Notes: generated by a model not told the origin, from the letters alone. A stretch of DNA of 64,000 bases from an uncultured Bacteroidia bacterium (GCA_902782225.1 CACZMF010000001.1:62001-126000), one strand, 5' to 3'. Positions 31,070-40,922 are shown, counted from the first letter of the stretch. Translations and numbers: made by a program.

Positions 31070-34000
31070 TTGTACTCGGCGTCGATCGTGGACACGGTGA
31101 AACTGATTTCCTCCAGCACGTCGAGGAGCACGCGGACGGTCTCCAGCGAGGTGAAGGTGGTGATGTTGTTCTCCACGGCGCAGCTGCGGATGTCGTAGCC
31201 GTCGAGGTGGGAGGATTTCTGGTTGAGGTCTATCGTGTTGATGACGTAGCTGACGTGGCCTTTTCGGAGACTGCGGAAGATGTCGTCGCTGCCTTCGCTG
31301 AGCTTGTGGAGGGTGCGGGTGCGCAGACCGTGCTCCTTGAGGAAGCGGGCCGTGCCGCTGGTGGCCTCCAGATTGAAGCCCAGGTCGTAGAAGCGGCGTA
31401 TCAGCGGGAGGGCCTCCTCCTTGTCCTTGTCGGCGAGGGTCACGAGCACGGTGCCGTAGGGACGCACCTCCATGCCGGATGCCTGCAGCGACTTGTAGAG
31501 CGCGCGGGTGAGCGACTTGTCGTAGCCGATGGCCTCGCCGGTAGACTTCATCTCAGGAGACAGGTAGGAGTCTATTCCCTTGATCTTCCCGAAGGAGAAC
31601 GCCGGAGTCTTGACGAAGTGGCGCTTGCGCTCGGGGAAGTAGAGGTCGGTGATTCCCTGCTCCTTCAGGGAGTGCCCCAGCATCACGCGGGTAGCTATCT
31701 TTGCGATGGGGATGCCGGTGGACTTGGAAATGAACGGCACGGTGCGCGAGGAGCGGGGATTGACCTCGATCACGTAGACGTTGTCGTTGCCGTCCACTAT
31801 GAACTGGATGTTGAAAAGTCCCTTGATGCCTATGGAGAGGCCGAGCTGCACGGTGTCGTCGATGATCTGCTTCTTCACCTTTTCGCTGAGGCTGAAGGAA
31901 GGATAGACGCTGATGCTGTCGCCGGAGTGGATGCCTGTGCGCTCCACGTGCTCCATGATGGCGGGGATGAAAACGTCCTTGCCGTCGCAGATGGCGTCCA
32001 CTTCCGTTTCCCGTCCCATTATGTAGTGGTCCACGAGCACGGGCGAATCTTCGCTCACTTCCACGGCGTTGGCAAGGTAGTGGCGCAGCATTTCCTCGTT
32101 GCCCACTATCATCATGGCGCGTCCGCCCAGCACGAAACTGGGGCGCACCAGCACGGGATAGCCGATTTCAGCCGCGGCGCGCACGCCGTCCTCGACGTTG
32201 GTCACGGCCTTCGCCTTGGGCTGGGGAATGCCGGTCTTGCGGAGTATCGCTTCGAAGAGCTTGCGGTCCTCGGCGTTGTCTATGGCCTGGAGGTCGGTGC
32301 CGATGAGGGGCACGCCGAACTCGGAGAGGGGAGCCGCCAGGTTGATGGCGGTCTGGCCGCCGAGGGTCACGATCACGCCCTCGGGCTGCTCGAGGCGTAT
32401 GACGTTGAGGACGTCTTCGGCGGTGAGCGGCTCGAAATAGAGCTTGTCGGAGATGCTGTAGTCGGTGGAGACGGTCTCGGGGTTGTTGTTGATGATTATG
32501 GCCTCGAAGCCCGCCTCGCGTATGGCCTGGATGGCGTGGACGGTGGAATAGTCGAACTCCACTCCCTGGCCGATGCGGATGGGACCGGAGCCGAGCACGA
32601 GTATCTTCCTGCGGTCGCTGCGCACCGATTCGTTCTCCTCTTCGTAGGTGGAGTAGAAATACGGCACATATGTGTCGCGCTCGCCCGCGCAGGAGTCTAT
32701 CATCTTGTAGACTGGCCTGATGCCGAAGGATTCGCGCAGGCGTATCACGTCGGTCTCGCTCATCCCGCGCACCTGGCCTATGTACTTGTCGCCGAAGCCC
32801 ATGCGCTTGACTTTGCGAAGCAGTTCCGCGTCCAGCTCGGGGGCGGCGGCAAGCTCCCTTTCGAGACGCACTATGTTGTAGATCTTCTCCAGGAAGAGCA
32901 GGTCTATCTTGGTGCGGTCGTAGATGCGGGAGAGGTCGATGCGCAGGCGCAGGAGCTGGGCGATGGCGTAGATGCGGTCGTCGGTGGGCTTGCAGATGTA
33001 GCTGAGCAGACGCTCCTCGTCCCAGTCGTCGAATTTCTTGTTGTGGATGTGGCAGCAGCCGTTTTCCAGGGAACGCATCGCCTTCAGGATGCTCTCCTCC
33101 AGGGTGCGGCCTATGCTCATGACCTCTCCGGTGGCCTTCATCTGCGTGCCGAGCTCATTGGAGGCCTCGGTGAACTTGTCAAAGGGGAAGCGCGCCACCT
33201 TGGCCACCACGTAGTCGATTGCGGGCTCGCAGCAGGCGGGAGCGCCGGCAATGGTGATTTCGTCCAGGGTGAGTCCCACCGCTATCTTTGCCGTCACGCG
33301 GGCTATGGGGAAGCCGCTGGCCTTCGATGCGAGGGCCGACGAACGCGACACGCGGGGGTTGACTTCTATCAGGTAGTACTTGAACGACAGCGGGTCGAGG
33401 GCGAACTGCACGTTGCAGCCGCCGGCGATTCCCAGGGCGCGTATGAGCTTCAGGGCGGAGTCGCGAAGGAGCTGGTACTCCTTGTCCGTGAGGGTCTGTG
33501 CGGGAGCGACCACGATGGAGTCGCCGGTGTGGACGCCCACGGGATCGACGTTCTCCATGCTGCACACGGCAATGGCAGTGTCGGCGGCGTCGCGCATCAC
33601 CTCGAACTCTATTTCCTTATATCCCTTGATGCTCTTTTCCACGAGCACCTGGTGCACGGGGGAGAGGGCAAGCGCTGTGCGCATCAGGTCGCGCAGTTCT
33701 TCTTCGTCGTCGGCAAAGCCGCCGCCGGTGCCGCCGAGCGTGAAAGCGGGGCGCAGGATCACCGGGTAGCCGATCTCGGCGGCCACACGCACGCCGTCCT
33801 CTATGCTGTAGCAGATTTCCGACGGAATCACGGGCTCGCCTATGCTGATGCAGAGCTCCTTGAACTTTTCGCGGTCTTCGGCCTTCTCGATGCCTTCGAG
33901 GGTGGTGCCGAGTATCTCCACGCCGCATTCTTCGAGTATGCCCTTGCGGGCCAGCTGCACGGCGAGGTTGAGGCCGGTCTGGCCGCCGAGCCCGGGTACT

Positions 34001-34257
34001 ATGGCGTCCGGACGCTCGTAGCGTATGATCTTGGCTATGTACTCAAGCTTGAGCGGCTCCATATACACCTTGTCGGCGATATGGGTGTCGGTCATGATGG
34101 TGGCGGGGTTGGAGTTGACCAGAATCACCTCGTAGCCCTCTTCCTTGAGCGCCAGGCAGGCCTGGGTGCCGGCATAGTCGAATTCAGCGGCCTGTCCGAT
34201 GACGATAGGACCGGAGCCTATCACCATAACTTTGCGTATGTCAGTTCTTCTGGGCAT
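31066..34257 (-). CDS. carB: Carbamoyl-phosphate synthase large subunit
   Basis: A 1063-residue synthase of full length with two ATP-grasp halves (first half MVIGSGPIVIGQAAEFDYAG, second half LVLGSGPIRIGQGVEFDYS), an oligomerisation region and a C-terminal MGS-like allosteric domain (ATSGTARFLKEHG). Both nucleotide sites look intact, including IEVNPRVSRSSALASKA and IEVNPRSSRTVPFISK. It makes carbamoyl phosphate from bicarbonate, 2 ATP and ammonia. The ammonia is normally channelled from CarA, but the CarA here lacks a glutaminase site. It overlaps carA by 17 bases. Confidence 0.97.
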   Translation of the reverse strand: MPRRTDIRKVMVIGSGPIVIGQAAEFDYAGTQACLALKEEGYEVILVNSNPATIMTDTHIADKVYMEPLKLEYIAKIIRYERPDAIVPGLGGQTGLNLAVQLARKGILEECGVEILGTTLEGIEKAEDREKFKELCISIGEPVIPSEICYSIEDGVRVAAEIGYPVILRPAFTLGGTGGGFADDEEELRDLMRTALALSPVHQVLVEKSIKGYKEIEFEVMRDAADTAIAVCSMENVDPVGVHTGDSIVVAPAQTLTDKEYQLLRDSALKLIRALGIAGGCNVQFALDPLSFKYYLIEVNPRVSRSSALASKASGFPIARVTAKIAVGLTLDEITIAGAPACCEPAIDYVVAKVARFPFDKFTEASNELGTQMKATGEVMSIGRTLEESILKAMRSLENGCCHIHNKKFDDWDEERLLSYICKPTDDRIYAIAQLLRLRIDLSRIYDRTKIDLLFLEKIYNIVRLERELAAAPELDAELLRKVKRMGFGDKYIGQVRGMSETDVIRLRESFGIRPVYKMIDSCAGERDTYVPYFYSTYEEENESVRSDRRKILVLGSGPIRIGQGVEFDYSTVHAIQAIREAGFEAIIINNNPETVSTDYSISDKLYFEPLTAEDVLNVIRLEQPEGVIVTLGGQTAINLAAPLSEFGVPLIGTDLQAIDNAEDRKLFEAILRKTGIPQPKAKAVTNVEDGVRAAAEIGYPVLVRPSFVLGGRAMMIVGNEEMLRHYLANAVEVSEDSPVLVDHYIMGRETEVDAICDGKDVFIPAIMEHVERTGIHSGDSISVYPSFSLSEKVKKQIIDDTVQLGLSIGIKGLFNIQFIVDGNDNVYVIEVNPRSSRTVPFISKSTGIPIAKIATRVMLGHSLKEQGITDLYFPERKRHFVKTPAFSFGKIKGIDSYLSPEMKSTGEAIGYDKSLTRALYKSLQASGMEVRPYGTVLVTLADKDKEEALPLIRRFYDLGFNLEATSGTARFLKEHGLRTRTLHKLSEGSDDIFRSLRKGHVSYVINTIDLNQKSSHLDGYDIRSCAVENNITTFTSLETVRVLLDVLEEISFTVSTIDAEYK

Positions 34258-35332
34258 TTTTCTGGTCCTCCATCATTTTAATGAACTTGTCGATAATGGG
34301 CATGAAGTCGTGGGGTCCCGGTCCGGCCTCGACCTGGAACTGGCAGCCCATCACGCGGTCTTCCGTATTCTCGAATCCCACCACATACCCTTCGGGCACC
34401 GTCACGTGGGTGGCCGTGAGACCCGTGCCTTCCACGGAAGGGAAGCACCAGGTCTGGTTGAGCACCGCAATGCCTATGCGGCCGTCCTGCAGGTCGCGGA
34501 CCGGGTGGTCGCCATGGATGCCGCAGCCAAGCCGCTGGGCCTTGGCTCCGTACTCCACGCCTATGATTTCCTGCCCCAGGCCTATTCCGAGCACGGGGCG
34601 GCTGCCCTTGAACTCACGGTAGAGTTTGGCGAGCCCGGGCACGTCCAGCACGCTGTCGGGGCCGTTGGACAGCAGGATTCCGTCGGGATTGTAGGAAAGC
34701 ACGGCTTCGGCCGGGGTGTCGTAGGGCACGATGACCACGTTGCATCCCTTTGCCGTCAGAAGGCGCAGCACGGAATGCTTGATGCCGTAGTCCACGGCAA
34801 CCACCTGGTAGAGGTGGTTGGGGGTGCGGGTGAGCCAGCGCTTGCGGCAGCTGACCCTGGGCACCCAGCTCTCGTGGCGCGGGGCCTCGGCTATCAGCTT
34901 CAGGGCCTCCTCGAGGGGCATTTCTTCCTCCACGATGGCGGCCATAGGGCGGCCGAGCTCCCGGATGACCTTGGTCAGACGGCGGGTGTCGATGTCGCTC
35001 AGGCAGGGGATTCCGTGGTCTTCAAGCTCTTCCTCGAGAGTCTTGGTCATACGGAAATTGCTCGGGGTGTCGCAGCATTCGCGCACAACTATTCCCCCGA
35101 TGTTCGGGAACTTGGACTCGAAATCCTCGTCGGTGATGCCGTAGTTGCCTATCAGCGGATAGGTCATGACCACGATCTGTCCGGCGTAGGACGGGTCTGA
35201 AATGATTTCCTGGTAGCCCACGACGGACGTGTTGAAAACGATCTCGCAGACGCTCCTGCAGTCTGCTCCGAATCCCATTCCGTGGAATTCCATGCCGTTT
35301 TCAAGCACCAGTTTCTTCTTTGGACGAATCAT
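34241..35332 (-). CDS. carA: Carbamoyl-phosphate synthase small subunit with defective glutaminase site
   Basis: A 363-residue protein of normal CarA length. The N-terminal CarA domain is intact (GEIVFNTS-like block CEIVFNTSVVGYQEI, DPSYAGQIVVMTYPLIGNYG). The class I glutaminase domain is degraded: the nucleophile motif GICLGHQ reads GIGLGQE, so the Cys is Gly251 (codon GGC at 34582-34580); HPE reads QVE, so the catalytic His is Gln333, with only Glu335 kept. The usual region around NHGYAV reads VLNQTWCFP. The C-terminal GPHDF block is normal. The frame is uninterrupted, so selection seems to keep the protein, probably as a structural partner that lets CarB use free ammonia, comparable to ammonia-dependent CPS I, which has Ser at this position. 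It overlaps pyrC by 32 bases and carB by 17. Confidence 0.92.
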   Translation of the reverse strand: MIRPKKKLVLENGMEFHGMGFGADCRSVCEIVFNTSVVGYQEIISDPSYAGQIVVMTYPLIGNYGITDEDFESKFPNIGGIVVRECCDTPSNFRMTKTLEEELEDHGIPCLSDIDTRRLTKVIRELGRPMAAIVEEEMPLEEALKLIAEAPRHESWVPRVSCRKRWLTRTPNHLYQVVAVDYGIKHSVLRLLTAKGCNVVIVPYDTPAEAVLSYNPDGILLSNGPDSVLDVPGLAKLYREFKGSRPVLGIGLGQEIIGVEYGAKAQRLGCGIHGDHPVRDLQDGRIGIAVLNQTWCFPSVEGTGLTATHVTVPEGYVVGFENTEDRVMGCQFQVEAGPGPHDFMPIIDKFIKMMEDQKNAQKN

Positions 35333-36572
35333 ATACTAAATAACCGTTATAAAATGTCTTTTCAATGCGGCCTGTGACCTCCATGCCATCAAAAGGCGTC
35401 GAGCGCCCCTTGGAGAGGAAGCGGCTGCTGTCGATGCGCCACCGGGCGTCCGGGGCGATCAGGCAGAGGTCCGCCCTTTCGCCGGGGCGCAGGGCCCCGC
35501 CGAGCCGGAAGATGCGTCTGGGGCCCTCGCAGAGGGCTTCGAGCAGCCTCTCCATACTGATGCGGCCAGTGCGCACAAGGCAGGTGTTCAGCACCGGGAA
35601 TGCGGTCTCCAGCCCCACGATGCCCATGGCGCTGCCTTCGAGCCCGCGGCTCTTCTGCTCAGCGGTGTGGGGCGCATGGTCGGTGGCAATCGCGTCGATG
35701 GTGCAGTCGCGAAGGCCTTCTATGAGGGCTTCCCTGTCTGCTGCGCTGCGAAGGGGCGGGTTCATCTTGAAGCGGCCGTCTTCCTGAAGGTCGTCTTCGC
35801 AGAGGGTGAGGTAGTGGGGCGCGGTCTCGCAGGTCACGCGCACCCCGCGCGCCTTTGCCTCGCGGATCAGCTCCACGCTCCTTGCGGTGGATATGTGGCA
35901 GACGTGGTAGCGGCAGCCGGTCTCCCCGCAGAGGCGGAGGTCCCGTTCTATCTGCTTCCATTCGCTTTCGGAGCAGATGCCTTTGTGGCCGTGGGCGGCG
36001 CACCAGCGGCCGTCGTGGATGTAGCCTCCGTGCAGCAGGGTGTTGTCTTCGCAGTGGGCGGCGATGATGCAGTCTTCGCGGGCGGCGAGCTCCATTGCCT
36101 TGCGCATCATCGCCTCGTCCTGCACTCCGGAACCGTCGTCGGAAAATGCCGCGCAGCTCTTTTTCAGAGCACCCATATCCACGAGCTGCAGCCCTTTGCG
36201 GCCGGTGGTTATGGAGCAGTAGGGGAGCACCTCGATGCGGGCGTCGCGCCTTATGATGTCCATCTCGGCCTGCAGGTGCTCCTCAGTGTCGGGCACAGGG
36301 TCAAGGTTGGGCATGGCGCAGACTGTGGTGTAGCCGCCGCGGGCTGCGGCAAGGGAACCGCTGAGTATGGTCTCTTTTTCGGGGGCTCCGGGCTCGCGGA
36401 AATGGACGTGGATATCGGCAAAGCCGTAGCTGAGAAGGGCGCCGCCTCCGTCAAGTACCGGGACATCTGCGGGAGCGGGGATGCCGAGAGCGGCGATACG
36501 CCCGTCCTCTATCAGCACTGAACTCTTTCCTGATAGAGTGAACACGTTGGATATGAATAACTTATCTTTCAT
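35301..36572 (-). CDS. pyrC: Dihydroorotase
   Basis: A 423-residue amidohydrolase of the longer bacterial type. Metal site: FADIHVHFREPG (HxH), later HCEDNTLL and VCHISTARSVE, and the catalytic Asp in IATDHAPHTAEQK. It cyclises carbamoyl aspartate to dihydroorotate. The ATG at 36572 is preferred over a TTG two codons upstream. It is the first gene of the pyr operon and has a promoter-like box and a palindrome about 25-45 bases upstream. Confidence 0.95.
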   Translation of the reverse strand: MKDKLFISNVFTLSGKSSVLIEDGRIAALGIPAPADVPVLDGGGALLSYGFADIHVHFREPGAPEKETILSGSLAAARGGYTTVCAMPNLDPVPDTEEHLQAEMDIIRRDARIEVLPYCSITTGRKGLQLVDMGALKKSCAAFSDDGSGVQDEAMMRKAMELAAREDCIIAAHCEDNTLLHGGYIHDGRWCAAHGHKGICSESEWKQIERDLRLCGETGCRYHVCHISTARSVELIREAKARGVRVTCETAPHYLTLCEDDLQEDGRFKMNPPLRSAADREALIEGLRDCTIDAIATDHAPHTAEQKSRGLEGSAMGIVGLETAFPVLNTCLVRTGRISMERLLEALCEGPRRIFRLGGALRPGERADLCLIAPDARWRIDSSRFLSKGRSTPFDGMEVTGRIEKTFYNGYLVYDSSKEETGA

Positions 36573-36596
36573 CCACAACGCCTGTGTTCATTTCTG

Positions 36597-36616
36597 TGCA
36601 CATTTGTGCAAAGGTA
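36597..36616 (-). promoter_or_regulatory. pyr operon -7 box with overlapping palindrome
   Basis: Minus strand TACCTTTG (36616-36609) is an exact TAnnTTTG match; the -33 element is weak (TTCA 19 bases upstream). The 14-base palindrome TGCACATTTGTGCA (36597-36610) overlaps the end of the box and the likely transcription start, so it could be an operator. No PyrR-type attenuator hairpin was seen in the short leader. Confidence 0.4.
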
Positions 36617-36708
36617 GGGAAAACTCGCTGAATTATGAAAAAAAATTATGAACAACGGGCTGTGGATAAATAATGCATTTTTTCTTCATTTGTGTGGAAT
36701 GAAAAGAT

Positions 36709-36716
36709 TAACTTTG
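36709..36716 (+). promoter_or_regulatory. -7 box of the pur operon
   Basis: TAACTTTG, an exact TAnnTTTG match, 19 bases before the purE ATG; TTTG at 36689-36692 is the nearest -33 candidate but is 16 bases away, slightly short. No purine riboswitch fold was recognised in the 163-base gap between the divergent pyr and pur operons. Confidence 0.4.
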
Positions 36717-36735
36717 TGACCTAGTGTATACGTCT

Positions 36736-37224
36736 ATGAAATCTGATCAAGTTCCAATGAAAGTAGGAGTGCTGATGGGATCCAAAAGCGACTGGGGCGT
36801 CATGTCCGCCGCTTGTGAGATCCTGGAAGAGTTCGGTGTGCCGTATGAGAAAAAGGTCCTGAGCGCGCATCGCACGCCCGCGGAATTTATGGAATATATG
36901 ACCGGCGCGCGCGAGCGCGGCCTTTCCTGCGTTATCGCGGGAGCCGGCGGGGCGGCACACCTCCCCGGAATGGCCGCCGCCCTGACCACCCTGCCAGTCA
37001 TCGGAGTGCCCATAAAGAGTGCGGCGCTTAACGGCCTGGACTCCCTGCTGTCCATCGTGCAGATGCCGTCGGGAATCCCGGTCGCCACCATGGCCATCGA
37101 CGGCGCCCGCAACGCAGGCCTCTTCGCCGTGACCATCCTCGCCCTCCAGGACCCGGAGCTTGCGCGCCGGCTGGAGGCCTTCCGGAAAAAACAGTCAGAA
37201 AAAGTTTTGCAGACAGAACTTTAG
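36736..37224 (+). CDS. purE: N5-carboxyaminoimidazole ribonucleotide mutase (class I PurE)
   Basis: A 162-residue PurE of class I type: [37 protein letters not shown] and [18 protein letters not shown]. Class I enzymes convert N5-CAIR, made by PurK, to CAIR. No purK is present here or elsewhere in the window. The start is taken at 36736; a Met seven codons later would also give the full fold, and a GTG four codons earlier is less likely. It is first in the pur operon, 3 bases before purL. Confidence 0.93.
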   Translation: MKSDQVPMKVGVLMGSKSDWGVMSAACEILEEFGVPYEKKVLSAHRTPAEFMEYMTGARERGLSCVIAGAGGAAHLPGMAAALTTLPVIGVPIKSAALNGLDSLLSIVQMPSGIPVATMAIDGARNAGLFAVTILALQDPELARRLEAFRKKQSEKVLQTEL

Positions 37225-37227
37225 GCA

Positions 37228-40200
37228 ATGAACATACACCGCATCTACGTAGAAAAGTATTCGGAGTTTCAGGTTGAGGCAAGGAGCCTCCGCGACGAAT
37301 TCAACGAAAACCTTTCTCTGGGACTGCGTTCCCTGAGGTTGATAAACGTCTATGATCTCTTCGGCTTCAGCGACGAACTGCTGGAGGCCTGCCGCTACAC
37401 CGTCTTCGGCGAGCGCGTGACCGACTGCGTGTCAGATTCCTGCCCCCTTGAAGGCGCCAAGTACCTTGCGGTGGAATACATTCCCGGCCAGTTCGACCAG
37501 CGGGCTTCGTCCGCAGTGGACTGCGTCCACCTCATCGACCCCGACGCCGACGTGCAGATACGCTCCTCGCGCCTCCTGATCTTTGATCCCGACCTTTCCG
37601 ACGAAGCGCTGGAGGCGATACGCCATTATTTCATCAACGGCGTGGAGTGCCGCGAGAAGGACCTTTCCCGGCTGGAGGCGCCAGGTCGTGCCGAGGTGCG
37701 GCCCGTGGCTTCCCTCGACGGATTCCTGGATCTGCAGGAGGACGGGCTGGCAGATTTCTGCCGAAGATGGGGCCTTGCGATGAACGAAGACGACCTCCGC
37801 GAGGTGCTGCGCTACTTCCGGACCGAAGGGCGCAACCCCACCGAGACCGAACTCCGCATCCTCGACACCTACTGGAGCGACCACTGCCGGCACACCACAT
37901 TCACCACCAGCCTGGACGAAGTCCGGGTCGAAGATTCCTTCATTAAACCTGCCGTGGAGGCCTCTCTGGAGGAGTTCAGGGCGGTGCGCAGGGAGCTCGG
38001 GCGAGAAGAGAGGCGCTTCTGCCTGATGGAACTTGCCACTATCGGGGCAAGGTGCCTTCGCAGGCGCGGCCTGCTCGACGACCTGGAACAGAGCGAGGAA
38101 AACAATGCCTGCAGCATCTACGTGGACGTGGATGTGGACGGCCGCATCGAAAAATGGCTGTTGCAATTCAAGAACGAGACACATAACCATCCCACGGAAA
38201 TAGAGCCTTTCGGCGGTGCGTCCACTTGCCTTGGCGGCGCCATCCGCGACCCCCTTTCCGGGCGCGCCTATGTCTATCAGGCAATGCGCGTCACGGGAGC
38301 GGGAGATATATGCCGCAGCGTCGCCGAAACGCTTCCCGGCAAACTTCCGCAGCGGGTGATCAGCCGCAAAGCGGCCGCCGGCTACTCCAGCTACGGCAAC
38401 CAGATAGGCCTTGCGACCACCCACGTCCGGGAAATCTACCACGAAGGCTACACTGCCAAGCGCCTCGAAGTCGGCGCCGTGGTCGGGGCCGTGCGGGCTG
38501 CCGACGTGCGCCGCGAGAGCCCTGCGCCCGGCGATGTGATCCTCCTGCTCGGGGGGCGCACGGGACGCGACGGCATAGGAGGGGCCACCGGCTCGTCCAA
38601 GAGCCACACGGGCACTTCCCTCGAAACCGCCGGCAGCGAGGTGCAGAAGGGCAATGCGCCCGAGGAACGCAAGCTCCAGCGCCTCTTCCGCCGGCCGGAA
38701 GCAACCCGCCTCATCAAGAAATCCAACGATTTCGGAGCCGGCGGCGTGAGCGTCGCCATCGGGGAGCTCGCCCCCGGGCTGGAAATCCACCTGGAGCGCG
38801 TTCCCGTCAAATACTCCGGCCTGAATGCCACCGAGCTTGCGATCAGCGAGTCCCAGGAGAGGATGGCGGTGGTCGTGGCGGCTTCCGACCGTGCTGAATT
38901 CGAACGCCTCGCCCGGGCGGACAATATTGAAGTCACGCAGGTGGCGGAAGTCACCGGCACCGGGCGCATGCGCATGTACAACGGTTCCGTCCTCGTGGCG
39001 GACCTGCGGCGCGACTTCATCGACAGCGCCGGCGCCGCGCATCACGCAAAGGCTGCCGTGCCGGCCGTGGAGCAGCGCGATCCGTTTGCCGCCGTGCCCG
39101 CCGGGGAAAGCCTGAAAGAGCGTATGCTCAATCTTATGAAGCTGCGCAACGTGGCCTCCCAGAGGGGTATGGTGGAGATGTTCGACTCCACCATCGGACG
39201 TTCCACCGTGCTGATGCCCTATGGCGGAGTCACCCAGGGCACCGAGACCCAGGTCTCCGTGCAGAAATTCCCCGTGGACGGCACCACTTCCACCGCCAGC
39301 ATGATGGCCTTCGGCTTCAACCCCGACCTGAGCAGCTGGAGCCCCTACCATGGAGCCGCTTATGCCGTGGTCGAAGCGTGCGCGAAGGTGGTTGCCGCAG
39401 GCGGTGACTGGTCGCGCATGCGTTTCTCATATCAGGAGTATTTCGAGCGCCTGGGCAGCGACCCGCACCGCTGGGGCAAGCCTCTGGCTGCCCTTCTGGG
39501 CGCCCTCCGCATGCAGCTCGCCCTCGGCCTGCCCTCGATCGGAGGCAAGGATTCTATGAGCGGCAGTTTCGAGACGCTCGACGTGCCCCCGACGCTGATT
39601 GCCTTCGGAATCACGCCCGTGAAAGTGTCCGATGTGATTTCTCCCGAGTTCAAGTGGGACGGCAACCGCATCTATCTGGTCCGCCACACCCCTCTTGCCG
39701 ACTATATGCCCGATACCGACAGGCTGCGCCGCTGCTGGGACTTCGTCCACGCCCGCATCCTGTCCGGCGACATAGTTTCCGCCTGGGCCGTGGGCTTCGG
39801 CGGAGTGGGGGAGGCGCTTGCGAAGATGTGCTTCGGCAACCGCTTCGGAGCCAGCGTAAAGATAGAGGAGTCAGACCTTTACCGTCTTTCCTACGGTTCG
39901 ATTGTGGTGGAGTCCTGCGTGCCGCTGGACGACCCGCTTGCAGAGTATCTGGGAGTCGTGACCGACGGTGAGGACGGACTGCTGCGCATCAACGGCACCC
40001 GCATCCGGCTGGACTCCCTGGAGGAAGCGTCCAATTCAGTTTACGGCAAGGTGTATCCGCAGGAGGCGGAACCGCAGCAGCCTGCGCCGCTTCATGTGCC
40101 CGCCCCTGCGCCGCGAAAGTTCAGGTATCCCGGAGCCCCTGTGGAGCACCCGCTGGTCTATATCCCCGTGTTCCCCGGCACCAACTGCGACTACGACACG

Positions 40201-40920
40201 GCAAAGGCTTTCCGCACTGCCGGTGCCGAAGTGCGCAGCGAGGTGTTCCGCAACCTGGATTCCGGCGACGTGCGCGATTCCATAGCGGCAATGGCGAAGT
40301 CCATTTCCGAGTGCCACATACTCGCCCTTGCGGGTGGTTTTTCCGCCGGCGACGAGCCCGACGGCAGCGGCAAGTTCATCGCTTCCGTACTTTGCAACAG
40401 CGTGATAGCCGCCGAGATAGAGAAACTACTCGGCAGGGGCGGCCTGATCCTCGGTATCTGCAACGGCTTCCAGGCCCTGGTCAAGAGCGGCCTGCTGCCC
40501 TACGGCAAGCCCGGCTCGGTGACCCGCGAATCGCCGACCCTTTTCCGCAACGACATCAACCGCCACGTCTCGCGCCTCGTCACCACGCGCGTGGCCTCGG
40601 TGAACTCTCCCTGGCTGTCCGGTTTCCGCATCGGCGACCACCACACCATTGCCGTGAGCCACGGCGAAGGCAAGTTCATGGTGGGCGCTGAAATGGCCCG
40701 CAAGCTGTTCGAAAACGGTCAGGTGGCATTCCAGTATGCCGACGGCACCAATCCCAACGGCTCCTGGTACGATATAGAAGGCATAGTGAGCCCGGACGGG
40801 CAGATACTCGGCAAGATGGGCCATTCCGAGCGCTACGAGCGCGGAGTGTTCCGGAATATCGAGGAAGAGCTGGAGCAGCCTATCTTTAGCAACGCAGTCA
40901 AATACTTTCAGCATAAGTAG
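37228..40920 (+). CDS. purL: Phosphoribosylformylglycinamidine synthase, single-chain PurL
   Basis: A 1230-residue FGAM synthase with an N-terminal PurS-like part, two AIRS-type halves and a C-terminal glutaminase. Markers are DTYWSDHCRHTTF, NETHNHPTEIEPFGGA, FGAGGVSVAIGEL and GKDSMSGSF. The glutaminase looks intact: PVFPGTNCDYD, ILGICNGFQAL with the nucleophile Cys, and GHSER in place of GHPER, keeping His and Glu. The N-terminal sequence (IHRIYVEKYSEFQVEA) is of the clostridial single-chain type. It uses FGAR, ATP and glutamine. In contrast to CarA and PurF in this window, glutamine use here appears normal. Confidence 0.95.
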   Translation: MNIHRIYVEKYSEFQVEARSLRDEFNENLSLGLRSLRLINVYDLFGFSDELLEACRYTVFGERVTDCVSDSCPLEGAKYLAVEYIPGQFDQRASSAVDCVHLIDPDADVQIRSSRLLIFDPDLSDEALEAIRHYFINGVECREKDLSRLEAPGRAEVRPVASLDGFLDLQEDGLADFCRRWGLAMNEDDLREVLRYFRTEGRNPTETELRILDTYWSDHCRHTTFTTSLDEVRVEDSFIKPAVEASLEEFRAVRRELGREERRFCLMELATIGARCLRRRGLLDDLEQSEENNACSIYVDVDVDGRIEKWLLQFKNETHNHPTEIEPFGGASTCLGGAIRDPLSGRAYVYQAMRVTGAGDICRSVAETLPGKLPQRVISRKAAAGYSSYGNQIGLATTHVREIYHEGYTAKRLEVGAVVGAVRAADVRRESPAPGDVILLLGGRTGRDGIGGATGSSKSHTGTSLETAGSEVQKGNAPEERKLQRLFRRPEATRLIKKSNDFGAGGVSVAIGELAPGLEIHLERVPVKYSGLNATELAISESQERMAVVVAASDRAEFERLARADNIEVTQVAEVTGTGRMRMYNGSVLVADLRRDFIDSAGAAHHAKAAVPAVEQRDPFAAVPAGESLKERMLNLMKLRNVASQRGMVEMFDSTIGRSTVLMPYGGVTQGTETQVSVQKFPVDGTTSTASMMAFGFNPDLSSWSPYHGAAYAVVEACAKVVAAGGDWSRMRFSYQEYFERLGSDPHRWGKPLAALLGALRMQLALGLPSIGGKDSMSGSFETLDVPPTLIAFGITPVKVSDVISPEFKWDGNRIYLVRHTPLADYMPDTDRLRRCWDFVHARILSGDIVSAWAVGFGGVGEALAKMCFGNRFGASVKIEESDLYRLSYGSIVVESCVPLDDPLAEYLGVVTDGEDGLLRINGTRIRLDSLEEASNSVYGKVYPQEAEPQQPAPLHVPAPAPRKFRYPGAPVEHPLVYIPVFPGTNCDYDTAKAFRTAGAEVRSEVFRNLDSGDVRDSIAAMAKSISECHILALAGGFSAGDEPDGSGKFIASVLCNSVIAAEIEKLLGRGGLILGICNGFQALVKSGLLPYGKPGSVTRESPTLFRNDINRHVSRLVTTRVASVNSPWLSGFRIGDHHTIAVSHGEGKFMVGAEMARKLFENGQVAFQYADGTNPNGSWYDIEGIVSPDGQILGKMGHSERYERGVFRNIEEELEQPIFSNAVKYFQHK

Positions 40921-40922
40921 TT

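Noticed and set aside
31207-34281. A 1024-codon open frame on the plus strand opposite carB
   Set aside because: It is the mirror of the carB codons in GC-rich DNA; its protein is Gly/Ala/His/Val-rich with no motif, while carB on the other strand is complete and recognisable.
37228-40920. PurL as a third defective glutaminase because of GHSER instead of GHPER
   Set aside because: Cys in GICNG and the His and Glu of the triad are kept, and the Ser for Pro change is usual in clostridial-type PurL.
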